Source of the DNA: DASRHY01 sp046765875 | GTDB lineage: Bacteria; Actinomycetota; Actinomycetes; Propionibacteriales; Kribbellaceae | Direction: 5' to 3' | DNA: 15,602 nt | Assembly (NCBI GenBank): GCA_046765875.1 | Contig: JBKPSJ010000317.1 | Coordinates: 1-15,602, forward strand | In this document: positions 1 through 6,864 of the stretch, one piece after another | How the letters are laid out: every line of letters starts with the position of its first letter | Numbering within the stretch: the stretch's first letter is position 1 | Notes under the pieces: generated by a model | Database searches by the model: none | What the model was told of the DNA's origin: nothing | Seen by the model: only the letters and a program-made list of their open reading frames with translations | Position numbers and translations under genes: made by a program

Positions 1-189
1 ATCGCGAACCGGTCAGGGCCGGCGGATCGTACTGGGCCAGTGGAACAGGTGTTCTGAGTGCGTTCGCAACCGTGCGTAGTCTTAACCACGGTCCGCTCCC
101 GGCGCACTCCAACGAGATTTGGGGGCAGCGCGGCGACGCGATTGCTTGCCGCCATACCCCCTCGGTCCAGTAGGCGAAGGGGAGAGGAC
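1..189 (+). other. Upstream region, possible tail of a preceding gene
   Basis: Frame 1 is open from the window edge to a TGA at 55-57, which would give an 18-residue tail ending PVEQVF. That is too short to identify, and it may be chance. From 58 to 189 there is no recognisable gene. An open frame from a GTG at 58 continues into the FAD oxidase, but its first 44 residues are arginine-rich and unlike the family. A good ribosome binding site sits at 179-187 just before the ATG at 190. The promoter of the oxidase gene should lie here, but I cannot point to a convincing -35/-10 pair. Confidence 0.35.
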
Positions 190-1557
190 ATGGGCAGCAC
201 CACCATCGACCAGCTGCGCGAAAGCGTGCGCGGTTCGGTCGTGACCGCGGATGACCCGTCGTACGACGAGGCCCGCGAAGTCCTGAACGCGATGATCGAC
301 AAGCGCCCTCGCGCGATCGTTCGTTGCGTCAACGCGGGCGACGTCATGGCGGCCGTCGGTTTCGCCCGCGACAACGGGATCGACCTGGCCGTCCGTGGCG
401 GCAAGCACAGCGTGCCCGGCTTCGGCACCACTGAGGGCGTCGTCGCCGACCTGTCGCCGATGCGGGGGGTCCGGGTGGACCCGGTACGCCGCACCGCTCG
501 CGTGGACGGCGGAGCGACCTGGGGTGATGTGAACACCGCGACGTACCCGTTCGGACTGGCGGTCACCGGCGGCATCGTCTCGACCACCGGCGTCGGCGGG
601 CTGACACTCGGCGGCGGCATCGGACATCTGGCCCGGGGTCTGGGCCTGTCCTGCGACAACCTGCTCTCGGCAGACGTGGTCACCGCCGACGGCAATCTGG
701 TGATCGCCAGCGAGGACGAGAACGCCGACCTGTTCTGGGCGCTGCGTGGCGGTGGCGGGAACTTCGGCGCGGTGACCTCGTTCGAGTTCAAGCTCAGCCC
801 GGTCAAGGACATCTACGGCGGGCCGATGTTCATCGAGCTCGAGCACGCCGCCGATGTACTGCGGTTCTACCGCGAGTTCATCAAGGACGCGCCCGAGCAG
901 CTCGGGGCGTTTCCCGCGTTCCACCTGGCCCCGCCGCTGCCGTTCGTACCGGCCGACCGGCACGGCGACCCGTTCCTGCTGATGGTGGTCTGCTGGGCGG
1001 GTCCGATCGAGGAGGGCGAGCGGGTCCTCAAGCCGATCCGCGACGCGGCCCCGGTGTTCGCCGAGGGCGTCGGTCCGATGCCGTACCACGCGCTGAACAG
1101 CGCGTTCGACGCGCTGAGCGGCCCGGGCCTGCAGCACTACTGGAAGGCGAACTTCGTCAAGGAGCTCACCGACGACGTCATCGCCGCGCACCTCGAGTAC
1201 GGCCCGAAGGCGCCGGCGGTCAACACGGCCGTGCACATCTACCCGATCAACGGCGCGGTGCAAAGAGTGGCGCCGGGCGACACGGCGTTCGCGTACCGTG
1301 ACGCGTCGTTCGCCACCGTGATCGCGGGGATGTGGCCGGACCCGGCCGACAACGAGTCGGCGACGAAGTGGGTGCGCGACTACTACGCCGCGACCGCGCC
1401 GCACTCGGAAGAAGGCGGGTACATCAACTTCATGGCCGACGACGACCAGGACCGGATCCGCGACAACTACAAGGACAACTACGACCGGCTGGTCCAGCTG
1501 AAGCAGAAGTACGACCCGGGCAACCTGTTCCACCTCAACCAGAACATCAAGCCGTAG
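190..1557 (+). CDS. FAD-binding oxidoreductase, BBE type (PCMH/VAO family)
   Basis: The 455-residue protein is a flavin oxidase or dehydrogenase of the berberine-bridge/gluco-oligosaccharide oxidase group. The FAD domain covers roughly residues 35-210, and a BBE segment closes the C terminus (about 410-455, YDPGNLFHLNQNIKP). His73 in RGGKH is the expected covalent FAD attachment residue. The region that carries the second, cysteinyl FAD link in bicovalent members reads GGIVSTTGVGG here and has no Cys, so flavin is probably bound by His alone. The Cys in GLSCDN aligns elsewhere. The ATG at 190 is chosen because the GGGGAGAGG-like site precedes it by a few bases. No signal peptide is visible, so it is probably cytoplasmic. 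The substrate cannot be told from sequence; sugars, alcohols and alkaloid-like natural products are all used in this family. The gene stands alone and converges on the methyltransferase. Confidence 0.9.
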   Translation: MGSTTIDQLRESVRGSVVTADDPSYDEAREVLNAMIDKRPRAIVRCVNAGDVMAAVGFARDNGIDLAVRGGKHSVPGFGTTEGVVADLSPMRGVRVDPVRRTARVDGGATWGDVNTATYPFGLAVTGGIVSTTGVGGLTLGGGIGHLARGLGLSCDNLLSADVVTADGNLVIASEDENADLFWALRGGGGNFGAVTSFEFKLSPVKDIYGGPMFIELEHAADVLRFYREFIKDAPEQLGAFPAFHLAPPLPFVPADRHGDPFLLMVVCWAGPIEEGERVLKPIRDAAPVFAEGVGPMPYHALNSAFDALSGPGLQHYWKANFVKELTDDVIAAHLEYGPKAPAVNTAVHIYPINGAVQRVAPGDTAFAYRDASFATVIAGMWPDPADNESATKWVRDYYAATAPHSEEGGYINFMADDDQDRIRDNYKDNYDRLVQLKQKYDPGNLFHLNQNIKP

Positions 1558-1573
1558 TCACCCCTGGATGGTG

Positions 1574-1606
1574 CCTGCCGGGCGGTCTCTCATCCCGCCC
1601 GGCAGG
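1574..1606. terminator. Bidirectional hairpin terminator between convergent genes
   Basis: A perfect 12-bp inverted repeat (CCTGCCGGGCGG at 1574-1585 and its complement at 1595-1606) encloses a 9-nt loop. It starts 16 nt after the stop of the FAD oxidase and abuts the stop of the methyltransferase on the other strand. There is no clear U tract, as is common in actinobacteria. The position suggests it serves both genes. Confidence 0.8.
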
Positions 1607-2458
1607 TCACCGAGTACCTAGGTGGATCGTGTTGGCGCTGAGGTCGGTGAGGTCGGTACGCCGGCCCAGCCAGTGCGGGCCATCCTCGTCGAACAGCTGG
1701 TCCCACGTGCCGAGGTCTTCCTCGGACAGGAAGCCGGTCTCGCGGAGCCGCCCGATCCAGCGCGTCAGCCTCTCGATCAGGTGCGCCTTGTCGTCGTCCG
1801 ACAGCGGGGTCGGCCTCTCGGTCAGCACCGTGCGGCTGGTGACGTCACGGAGCCCGGCCCGCCGCAACGCGTCGGGCCAGCCGTACGGCATCCGGGTCGA
1901 CCCCGGTAACTCCGCCCGCATCCGGGCGAACCAGCGGTCGTTGGCCGCGTCCATCCTCAGTTCGAGACCCGGCTCGCCGATGCCGAGGTCCCAGGGCAGG
2001 GTGCGGGTCGGCAGCCCGCCCTCGGCCAGCGCAAGCCGGCCATCCGGAGCGAGCAATGCCGCAAGGGTGTCGACACAGGCCTGCTGGTTGCCGGCGTGGT
2101 GCACCGCGTGCGCCGCCCAGACCAGATCGGCCGGTTCGCGGATCACTTCGCGCAGCCGATCCGGCCCATCGTCGAGCGACCCGATCTCGCACCGCGCCCG
2201 TACGTCCCGCAGATTGTCGCGGGCCTTGGCCAGCACGTCCTCGGAGTGATCGACGGCGACGACGATCCCGCCTTCGGGCAGAGCGGTCGCCAGCGCCCTT
2301 GCCATCCCGCCACCGCCGGTGCCGATGTCGACCGCGACCCGGTCCCCTGGACGGACCAGCGACCGCGCGACAGACTCGTTCCACTCCGCTTGGATGTCGG
2401 CCGCGGTACGAAGCCGATCGGCCTCAGCCGACCAGTCGATCTCGAACACGTTCGTCAT
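1607..2458 (-). CDS. Class I SAM-dependent methyltransferase
   Basis: The 283-residue protein carries a class I methyltransferase Rossmann core in its N-terminal half. Motif I is VAVDIGTGGGG (residues 41-51), followed by the acidic residue ending beta-2 in VVAVD (Asp70) and an LLAPDGRLAL strand-turn typical of the UbiE/Methyltransf_25-like group. The substrate is unknown. The C-terminal third (after about 170) is less conserved and would carry substrate specificity. The ATG at 2458 lies 10 nt after the stop of the upstream epimerase gene, so the two are probably co-transcribed and perhaps translationally coupled. No strong Shine-Dalgarno sequence is visible. The gene ends directly against the shared terminator hairpin. 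Family assignment is firm; role is open. Confidence 0.88.
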   Translation of the reverse strand: MTNVFEIDWSAEADRLRTAADIQAEWNESVARSLVRPGDRVAVDIGTGGGGMARALATALPEGGIVVAVDHSEDVLAKARDNLRDVRARCEIGSLDDGPDRLREVIREPADLVWAAHAVHHAGNQQACVDTLAALLAPDGRLALAEGGLPTRTLPWDLGIGEPGLELRMDAANDRWFARMRAELPGSTRMPYGWPDALRRAGLRDVTSRTVLTERPTPLSDDDKAHLIERLTRWIGRLRETGFLSEEDLGTWDQLFDEDGPHWLGRRTDLTDLSANTIHLGTR

Positions 2459-2468
2459 GTCGGCGAGC

Positions 2469-3401
2469 CTACGTCTGGCCGGAGGCAGCCCTCGATGCCG
2501 AGATCGCGCGCTGCCAGGTGTCGCGCAGAGACTCCCGGACGGTGATCGCCGGAGACCAGCCGAGGTGCTCGGCCGCCGCGGTGATGTCGGCCCGCTGCCA
2601 CACCACGGTCGCGGCCGGCGAGCCGGCGTACCCCTCGTGCTCGGACGCCTCCTCGATCAGCGGGGCACCGGTTCCGCTGGCCTCGATCAACCACGTCACG
2701 GCGTCGCGCGACAGCGTCGCCTCGCCGCGGCCGACGTTGATGATGGGCGGCAGCGGCTCCGACGTGACTGCGGCGTCCACGACCGCGCGGGCGACGTCGC
2801 GGACGTCGACGAAGTCGCGCCAGGTGCCGAGTGGTCCGAGTACGACCTTGCCGTCGGTGCGGATCTGGTTCAGCGTCCGGCCCAGCAGCGTACTCGGCGG
2901 CGAGCCCGGTCCGGTGACGTTGAAGGCGCGCAGCACGACCACGTCGAAGCCCTGCTCTCGCGCCCGTAGCGTCATGGCCGAGCCGGCCAGCTTGGTGTGC
3001 CCGTACCCCCCGCCGGGCCGGGGCGTGGCGTCCTCCGCGATCGAGGTGTCCTTGGGTGCCGCGCCGTACTCCGCGGACGACCCGATCTGCACCAGCCGGG
3101 CGGTCGGCGCGCTCCAGGCGAGCGAGGACAGCAGCGCGTGGACGGCGACCACGTTGCCGAGGGTGAGGTCATCGACCGTGCCATGCGTCGCCCCGGTGCA
3201 ATTGACCACCGCGACCGGGTCGATCGCCGAGATCAGCTGGTCGAGATCGTGCTGTGACGAGCCGGTGAGATCCACCAGGTGGTCGATGCCGGGGCCGGGC
3301 GTGCGGCCCGCGCCGACGGTGTAGATGGTCCGGGCCCCGAGTTCGGCGCGTACTGCCTGACCGAGGAAGCCGCCGGCACCGAGAAGCAGAACCTTGCCCA
3401 C
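2469..3401 (-). CDS. NAD-dependent epimerase/dehydratase (extended SDR)
   Basis: This is an extended short-chain dehydrogenase/reductase of the nucleotide-sugar epimerase type. With the GTG start at 3401 it is 310 residues and begins VGKVLLLGAGGFLG, which places the Rossmann GxxGxxG motif at the very N terminus, as usual in the family. The catalytic region shows IGSSAEYG followed by a YxxxK equivalent, YGHTKLAG. A longer frame exists from the TTG at 3473 or ATG at 3470, adding about 23 residues of unfamily-like sequence. Neither start has a good ribosome binding site, so the start is uncertain. The methyltransferase follows at 10 nt. Epimerase plus methyltransferase suggests modification of a sugar or related metabolite, but this is inference. 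The gene diverges from the PAP2 gene. Confidence 0.87.
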   Translation of the reverse strand: MGKVLLLGAGGFLGQAVRAELGARTIYTVGAGRTPGPGIDHLVDLTGSSQHDLDQLISAIDPVAVVNCTGATHGTVDDLTLGNVVAVHALLSSLAWSAPTARLVQIGSSAEYGAAPKDTSIAEDATPRPGGGYGHTKLAGSAMTLRAREQGFDVVVLRAFNVTGPGSPPSTLLGRTLNQIRTDGKVVLGPLGTWRDFVDVRDVARAVVDAAVTSEPLPPIINVGRGEATLSRDAVTWLIEASGTGAPLIEEASEHEGYAGSPAATVVWQRADITAAAEHLGWSPAITVRESLRDTWQRAISASRAASGQT

Positions 3402-3564
3402 CGCGTCAGTCTGCCGTACGGGTCCCCGGGTACCGGGTCTGAGGTCCCCGGCAGATGTGACCAGAGTCATCAACCAAAACGAATGATCGTTCTTGATCTT
3501 TGGCGAACGTGGATGGAATTCTCGAAGAAGGACGTTGGTTTGTTTCCTACCAGGGGGTGGTGCG
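3402..3564. promoter_or_regulatory. Divergent promoter region with operator-like palindrome
   Basis: This is the spacer between the divergent epimerase and PAP2 genes. It should hold both promoters. An AACGA-N4-TCGTT dyad lies at 3478-3491. A second, looser CGTTC...GAACG pair (about 3489-3508) partly overlaps it. The AT content is higher here than in the flanking genes. These could be operator half-sites for a TetR- or LacI-type repressor, but no regulator gene is adjacent. I could not fix -10/-35 boxes. A good ribosome binding site (AGGGGGTGG, 3552-3560) precedes the PAP2 start. Confidence 0.4.
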
Positions 3565-4311
3565 ATGGCTCAGGGTGTCCTTGAGCAACAGCAGGTAGCA
3601 GTCGGCTCGGCCTGGCGCGCGCGCCTCCTGATGATCGGCCGGGAAGCCCTCCTTCTTGGAACCATGTACGCGATCTACACGATCGGCCGGTTCGTGGCGG
3701 CCGGTCACACCGGGCCCGCATACTCCAACGCGGAGTTGGCCATCGACCTCGAGTCCCGGCTCGGCCTGCCGAGTGAGGTGAACCTCCAGCAGCACGCGCT
3801 GGCCATTCCGGACATGGCGCAGTTGGCGAACGGCTACTACGCATTCGTGCATTTCCCGCTCACGTTCGCGGTGATGTTATGGCTGTCGATCCGCCGGCCG
3901 GCGGCATACCCGCGGGTGCGCTGGACGCTGATCGCGCTTACCGGCCTGGCCCTGATCGGGCACATCCTGTTCCCGCTGGCACCGCCGCGGATGATGACCC
4001 AGTACGGATGGGTCGACACCGGCGTGCGGTACGGGCAGTCCGTGTACGGCGCGAAGCCGGATGGCGGCCTGGCCAACCAGTTCGCCGCGATGCCGAGCCT
4101 GCACGTCGGATGGGCAGTCCTGACGGCGATCGTGCTGATCATGGTGACGCGGAACCGGCTGCGATGGCTGTGGCTGCTGCATCCCGTGCTGACCGTCTTC
4201 GTCGTAGTCGTGACGGCGAACCACTACTGGCTCGACGGCCTCGTCTCGGTGGTCCTGCTCGGCTGCTGCCTGCCGATCATCACCGCGTACAGAAGCGCCT
4301 TCCTGAGATAG
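3565..4311 (+). CDS. PAP2-family membrane phosphatase (Aur1/PAP2_3-like)
   Basis: The 248-residue integral membrane protein has about six hydrophobic segments and a PAP2 catalytic core. The catalytic residues are visible: His180 in AMPSLHVGW, then His220 and Asp224 in TANHYWLDG. A PLAPPRM motif precedes them at about 137-143. This spacing and the HYxxD motif fit the Aur1/inositol phosphotransferase-like PAP2_3 branch, whose members hydrolyse or transfer lipid phosphates at the membrane. The exact substrate (phosphatidate, prenyl diphosphate or phosphoinositide lipid) is not determinable. The ATG at 3565 follows a strong ribosome binding site, AGGGGGTGG. The methyltransferase gene downstream starts 15 nt after the stop, so both may share a transcript, although their functions look unrelated. 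Confidence 0.88.
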   Translation: MAQGVLEQQQVAVGSAWRARLLMIGREALLLGTMYAIYTIGRFVAAGHTGPAYSNAELAIDLESRLGLPSEVNLQQHALAIPDMAQLANGYYAFVHFPLTFAVMLWLSIRRPAAYPRVRWTLIALTGLALIGHILFPLAPPRMMTQYGWVDTGVRYGQSVYGAKPDGGLANQFAAMPSLHVGWAVLTAIVLIMVTRNRLRWLWLLHPVLTVFVVVVTANHYWLDGLVSVVLLGCCLPIITAYRSAFLR

Positions 4312-4326
4312 CCGTACCCTCGTTCG

Positions 4327-5232
4327 GTGGGCGGGTTGTGGGACCAGTCGGACGTCGTCGTCCTCGACGGCGGCATGTCGAACGCGCTCGAGGCCCGCGG
4401 TCACGACCTGTCCGACAAGCTCTGGTCCGCCCGGCTGCTTCGCGACGCTCCCGAGGCGATCGCCGAAGTCCATCGTGATTACTACCTGGCCGGCGCGAGC
4501 GTCGCCACCACGGCCAGCTATCAGGCCAGCGTCGACGGCTTCATGGCGTACGGTGCCGAGCGATCCGAGGCGGAGGCGCTGGTCCGCAGCAGCGTGACCA
4601 TCGCCCGTGAGGTGCGCGACTCGCTCGCCGATGACGGCCGCCGCCGGTGGGTGGCCGCATCTGTAGGCCCGTACGGTGCGGTGCTGGCCGACGGCTCCGA
4701 GTACCGCGGGCGGTACGGGCTCTCGACGCGAGCGCTGCGCCAATTCCATCGGCCGAGGATCGAACTGTTGCTGTCGGCGGGGCCGGACCTGCTCGCGGTC
4801 GAGACCATCCCGGACGTCGACGAGGCCGAGGTGCTGGCATCGCTGCTCGACGAGTACGCGGTGCCGGCCTGGTTCTCGTACTCGATCGACGGCGACCGCA
4901 CCAGGGCCGGGCAGGTGCTGCCGGAGGCGTTCGCGGTCGCCGCGGGCTGCGCGACGGTGGTTGCCGTCGGCATCAATTGTTGCCGGCCGGCCGATGTCGG
5001 GCCCGCCGTGCGGACCGCGGCCGACGCGATCGACCTGCCGGTGGTCGCGTACCCGAACAGCGGTGAGGACTGGGATCCGGTCGCGAGGTCGTGGGCGGGT
5101 GGTACGGCGTATGACGTCCGGCTGGCTCGCGACTGGGTCTCGGCCGGCGCCAGACTGATCGGCGGCTGCTGCCGGGTCGGCCCGGCCGGCATCGCCGCCG
5201 TCGTTACGGCTCTTGACCTTCGAGCAGGTTGA
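4327..5232 (+). CDS. mmuM: Homocysteine S-methyltransferase, zinc-dependent
   Basis: The 301-residue protein matches the single-domain homocysteine methyltransferase (MmuM/YagD) family, which makes methionine from homocysteine using S-methylmethionine or SAM as donor. The TIM-barrel zinc ligands are present: Cys218 in GINCC and the Cys281-Cys282 pair in IGGCCRVGP. The family N-terminal motif is seen as VLDGGMSNALEARG, and ETIPD (159-163) fits the barrel. The start is the GTG at 4327; no clear Shine-Dalgarno sequence is present, so it may depend on coupling to the PAP2 gene that stops 15 nt upstream. The usual partner, an S-methylmethionine permease (mmuP), is not in the window. The gene name is assigned by family, not by tested donor. 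Confidence 0.9.
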   Translation: MGGLWDQSDVVVLDGGMSNALEARGHDLSDKLWSARLLRDAPEAIAEVHRDYYLAGASVATTASYQASVDGFMAYGAERSEAEALVRSSVTIAREVRDSLADDGRRRWVAASVGPYGAVLADGSEYRGRYGLSTRALRQFHRPRIELLLSAGPDLLAVETIPDVDEAEVLASLLDEYAVPAWFSYSIDGDRTRAGQVLPEAFAVAAGCATVVAVGINCCRPADVGPAVRTAADAIDLPVVAYPNSGEDWDPVARSWAGGTAYDVRLARDWVSAGARLIGGCCRVGPAGIAAVVTALDLRAG

Positions 5233-5264
5233 ACGCCCGGGATCTCGGCCGTGGGCGACCTGCT
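5223..5264 (+). terminator. Weak hairpin after the homocysteine methyltransferase gene
   Basis: AGCAGGT at 5223-5229, overlapping the stop codon region, can pair with ACCTGCT at 5258-5264 over a 28-nt loop. The stem is only 7 bp and the loop is long. It is the only candidate terminator between this gene and the acetyltransferase gene. Confidence 0.25.
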
Positions 5265-5323
5265 GACCATCAGTGCGTCGTTGCTGATGGCAACCGCGGG
5301 AGGGTTCGTGCGATTCTTTACTC

Positions 5324-5857
5324 ATGAGCGAGTTGAGAATCGCGCACACCGCGGATCTCGACGCCGACACCCTGTCGACGGCCCGGTCGTTGCTGGACGA
5401 TGCGTTCGACGGCGACTTCTCCGACGATGACTGGGAGCACTCGCTCGGGGGAATGCATGCTCTGGTCTGGGAGGGCGCGGACCTGATCGGCCATGCCGCG
5501 GTGGTGCAACGGCGATTGCTATACGGCGGGCGCGCTTTGCGCACCGGTTACGTCGAGGGGGTCGGGGTCCGCGCGGACCGGCGCCGGGCAGGCTACGCAG
5601 GGGCGATGATGACCGCGCTCGAACGAGTCATCCGGGATGCCTATGACATCGGTGCGCTCAGTGCCACCGATGACGCGGCCGGGTTGTACTCCGGACGCGG
5701 CTGGCTGCTGTGGCGCGGCCCGTCGTACGCGCTGACCCCGAAGGGCGTGGAGCGTACCGCCGACGACGACGGCGCGATCTACGTGCTGCCGCAGGCGATG
5801 CAGCTGGACCTATCCGCGGAGCTGACCTGCGACTACCGCGACGGCGACGTCTGGTGA
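5324..5857 (+). CDS. aac(2')-I: Aminoglycoside 2'-N-acetyltransferase, AAC(2')-I family
   Basis: The 177-residue GNAT protein resembles the chromosomal AAC(2')-I enzymes of mycobacteria along its whole length, which are about 180 residues. These acetylate the 2'-amino group of aminoglycosides such as gentamicin and tobramycin with acetyl-CoA. Family hallmarks are DWEHSLGGMHALVW (36-49), the acetyl-CoA binding region around GYVEGVGVRADRRR (75-88), LYSGRGW (121-127) and the C-terminal GDVW. Glu78 and Tyr122 match the residues described as base and acid in the mycobacterial enzyme, and the C-terminal Trp carboxylate used in substrate binding is kept. The ATG at 5324 has no close Shine-Dalgarno sequence. 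It overlaps the convergent oxidoreductase gene by 25 bp. Resistance is not proven; mycobacterial homologues may serve another native role. Confidence 0.9.
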   Translation: MSELRIAHTADLDADTLSTARSLLDDAFDGDFSDDDWEHSLGGMHALVWEGADLIGHAAVVQRRLLYGGRALRTGYVEGVGVRADRRRAGYAGAMMTALERVIRDAYDIGALSATDDAAGLYSGRGWLLWRGPSYALTPKGVERTADDDGAIYVLPQAMQLDLSAELTCDYRDGDVW

Positions 5858-6804
5858 GCGACGGCCAGCACCTGTGAGATGACCTCGACGGTCCGGCGGC
5901 TCAGCTCGAGATCCCCGCCGTCCGGCTCGTCGTTCAGCACCCGGTCCGCGAACCGCTCGACCTCGATGCGGTACAGATCACCAGGCGGGTTGATCATCTC
6001 CGACGAACCCGAGCCGTCCTTGACGACCACGGTCGCGCCGCCGCGGTCCGGGCGGAACACGCGGGGCAAGGCGATCGTGCCTCCGGAGCCGATCAGCAGC
6101 GCCGAGTCACCTGCCGGGGCGTCGAACCCGCAGCTGAACGACGCGATCACGTCGTTGTAGTGCAGCGTGCCCGCGGTCGTCGTGTCGACGCCGTCGTGTG
6201 TGATGGATGCCGCCGACACCGCGATCGGGAGCCGGCCGATCAGCATGTTCGCCAGATCGATGGCGTAGCAGCCGACATCGCGTACGGCACCACCGCCGAG
6301 GTCGGCGTTCAGCCGGATGTTCGGGCCGGCGGCCGGGTCGAGCAGGAAGTGGAACCGTGCGTCGATGGCGACCAGCCGGCCGATCCGGCCCGATCCGAGT
6401 AGGTCCCGCACGATGCCGATCTGCGGGTGATGCCGGTACATGAACGCCTCGCTGAGCTGGACGCCGTTCGAATGGCACACCGCCTCGACCTCGGTCAGTT
6501 CGGCCGGACTCATCGCGATCGGCTTCTCGCACAACACGTGCTTGCCGGCCTGCGCCGCGCGCTTCGTCCAGTCGGCGTGCAGCGTGTTCGGCAGCGGGAT
6601 GTACACCGCGTCGACCTCGCCGTCGGCCAGCAGGGCGTCGTGCGAGTCGTACGCCTTCGGAATGCCGAGGCGGTCGGCGTACGCCTTGGCTTGGCCGCTG
6701 CCGCTACTGACCGCGACCACCGTGCCGTTGTTCGAGGCATCGATCGCCGGGATCACCTGCAACTCGGCGATCCGCGCGGTTCCGAGCACTCCCCACCGCA
6801 GCAT
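5833..6804 (-). CDS. Gfo/Idh/MocA-family NAD(P)-dependent oxidoreductase
   Basis: The 323-residue enzyme has an N-terminal Rossmann domain (GVLGTARIA, 5-13) and the family EKP motif with Lys94 (HVLCEKPIAM). The C-terminal alpha/beta domain carries DVGCY with Asp176 and Tyr180. The DxGxY form resembles glucose-fructose oxidoreductase and D-xylose/dihydrodiol dehydrogenases rather than the His-bearing inositol dehydrogenases. It likely oxidises or reduces a sugar or polyol in the cytoplasm. It is the last gene of the minus-strand operon: a sugar importer lies directly upstream, so the imported sugar is a natural substrate guess. The ATG at 6804 has a good TAGGAG site at 6808-6813. A hairpin separates it from the binding-protein gene. 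Its 3' end overlaps the acetyltransferase gene. Confidence 0.9.
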   Translation of the reverse strand: MLRWGVLGTARIAELQVIPAIDASNNGTVVAVSSGSGQAKAYADRLGIPKAYDSHDALLADGEVDAVYIPLPNTLHADWTKRAAQAGKHVLCEKPIAMSPAELTEVEAVCHSNGVQLSEAFMYRHHPQIGIVRDLLGSGRIGRLVAIDARFHFLLDPAAGPNIRLNADLGGGAVRDVGCYAIDLANMLIGRLPIAVSAASITHDGVDTTTAGTLHYNDVIASFSCGFDAPAGDSALLIGSGGTIALPRVFRPDRGGATVVVKDGSGSSEMINPPGDLYRIEVERFADRVLNDEPDGGDLELSRRTVEVISQVLAVAHQTSPSR

Positions 6805-6814
6805 CTGTCTCCTA

Positions 6815-6855
6815 AGCGTCCGAGGGACCCGTGGTGCACAGGCCCCTCGGACGCT
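6815..6855 (-). terminator. Intercistronic hairpin between binding-protein and oxidoreductase genes
   Basis: A perfect 12-bp inverted repeat (AGCGTCCGAGGG at 6815-6826, complement at 6844-6855) has a 17-nt loop. On the minus strand it begins 9 nt after the stop of the sugar-binding lipoprotein gene and ends 1-2 nt before the Shine-Dalgarno sequence of the oxidoreductase gene. It can act as a partial terminator or as a 3' stabiliser for the transporter mRNA, and it may restrain translation of the oxidoreductase. No U tract follows. Confidence 0.7.
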
Positions 6856-6864
6856 ACCGGGGAT

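Noticed and set aside
82..1533. A 483-codon minus-strand frame opposite the FAD oxidase
   Set aside because: It mirrors the oxidase codon pattern and is composed largely of Val, Arg, Asp and His; no motif is recognisable.
3877..5544. A 555-codon open frame on the minus strand
   Set aside because: It lies opposite the PAP2, homocysteine methyltransferase and acetyltransferase genes and has low-complexity Arg/Asp/Gln-rich sequence without family features.
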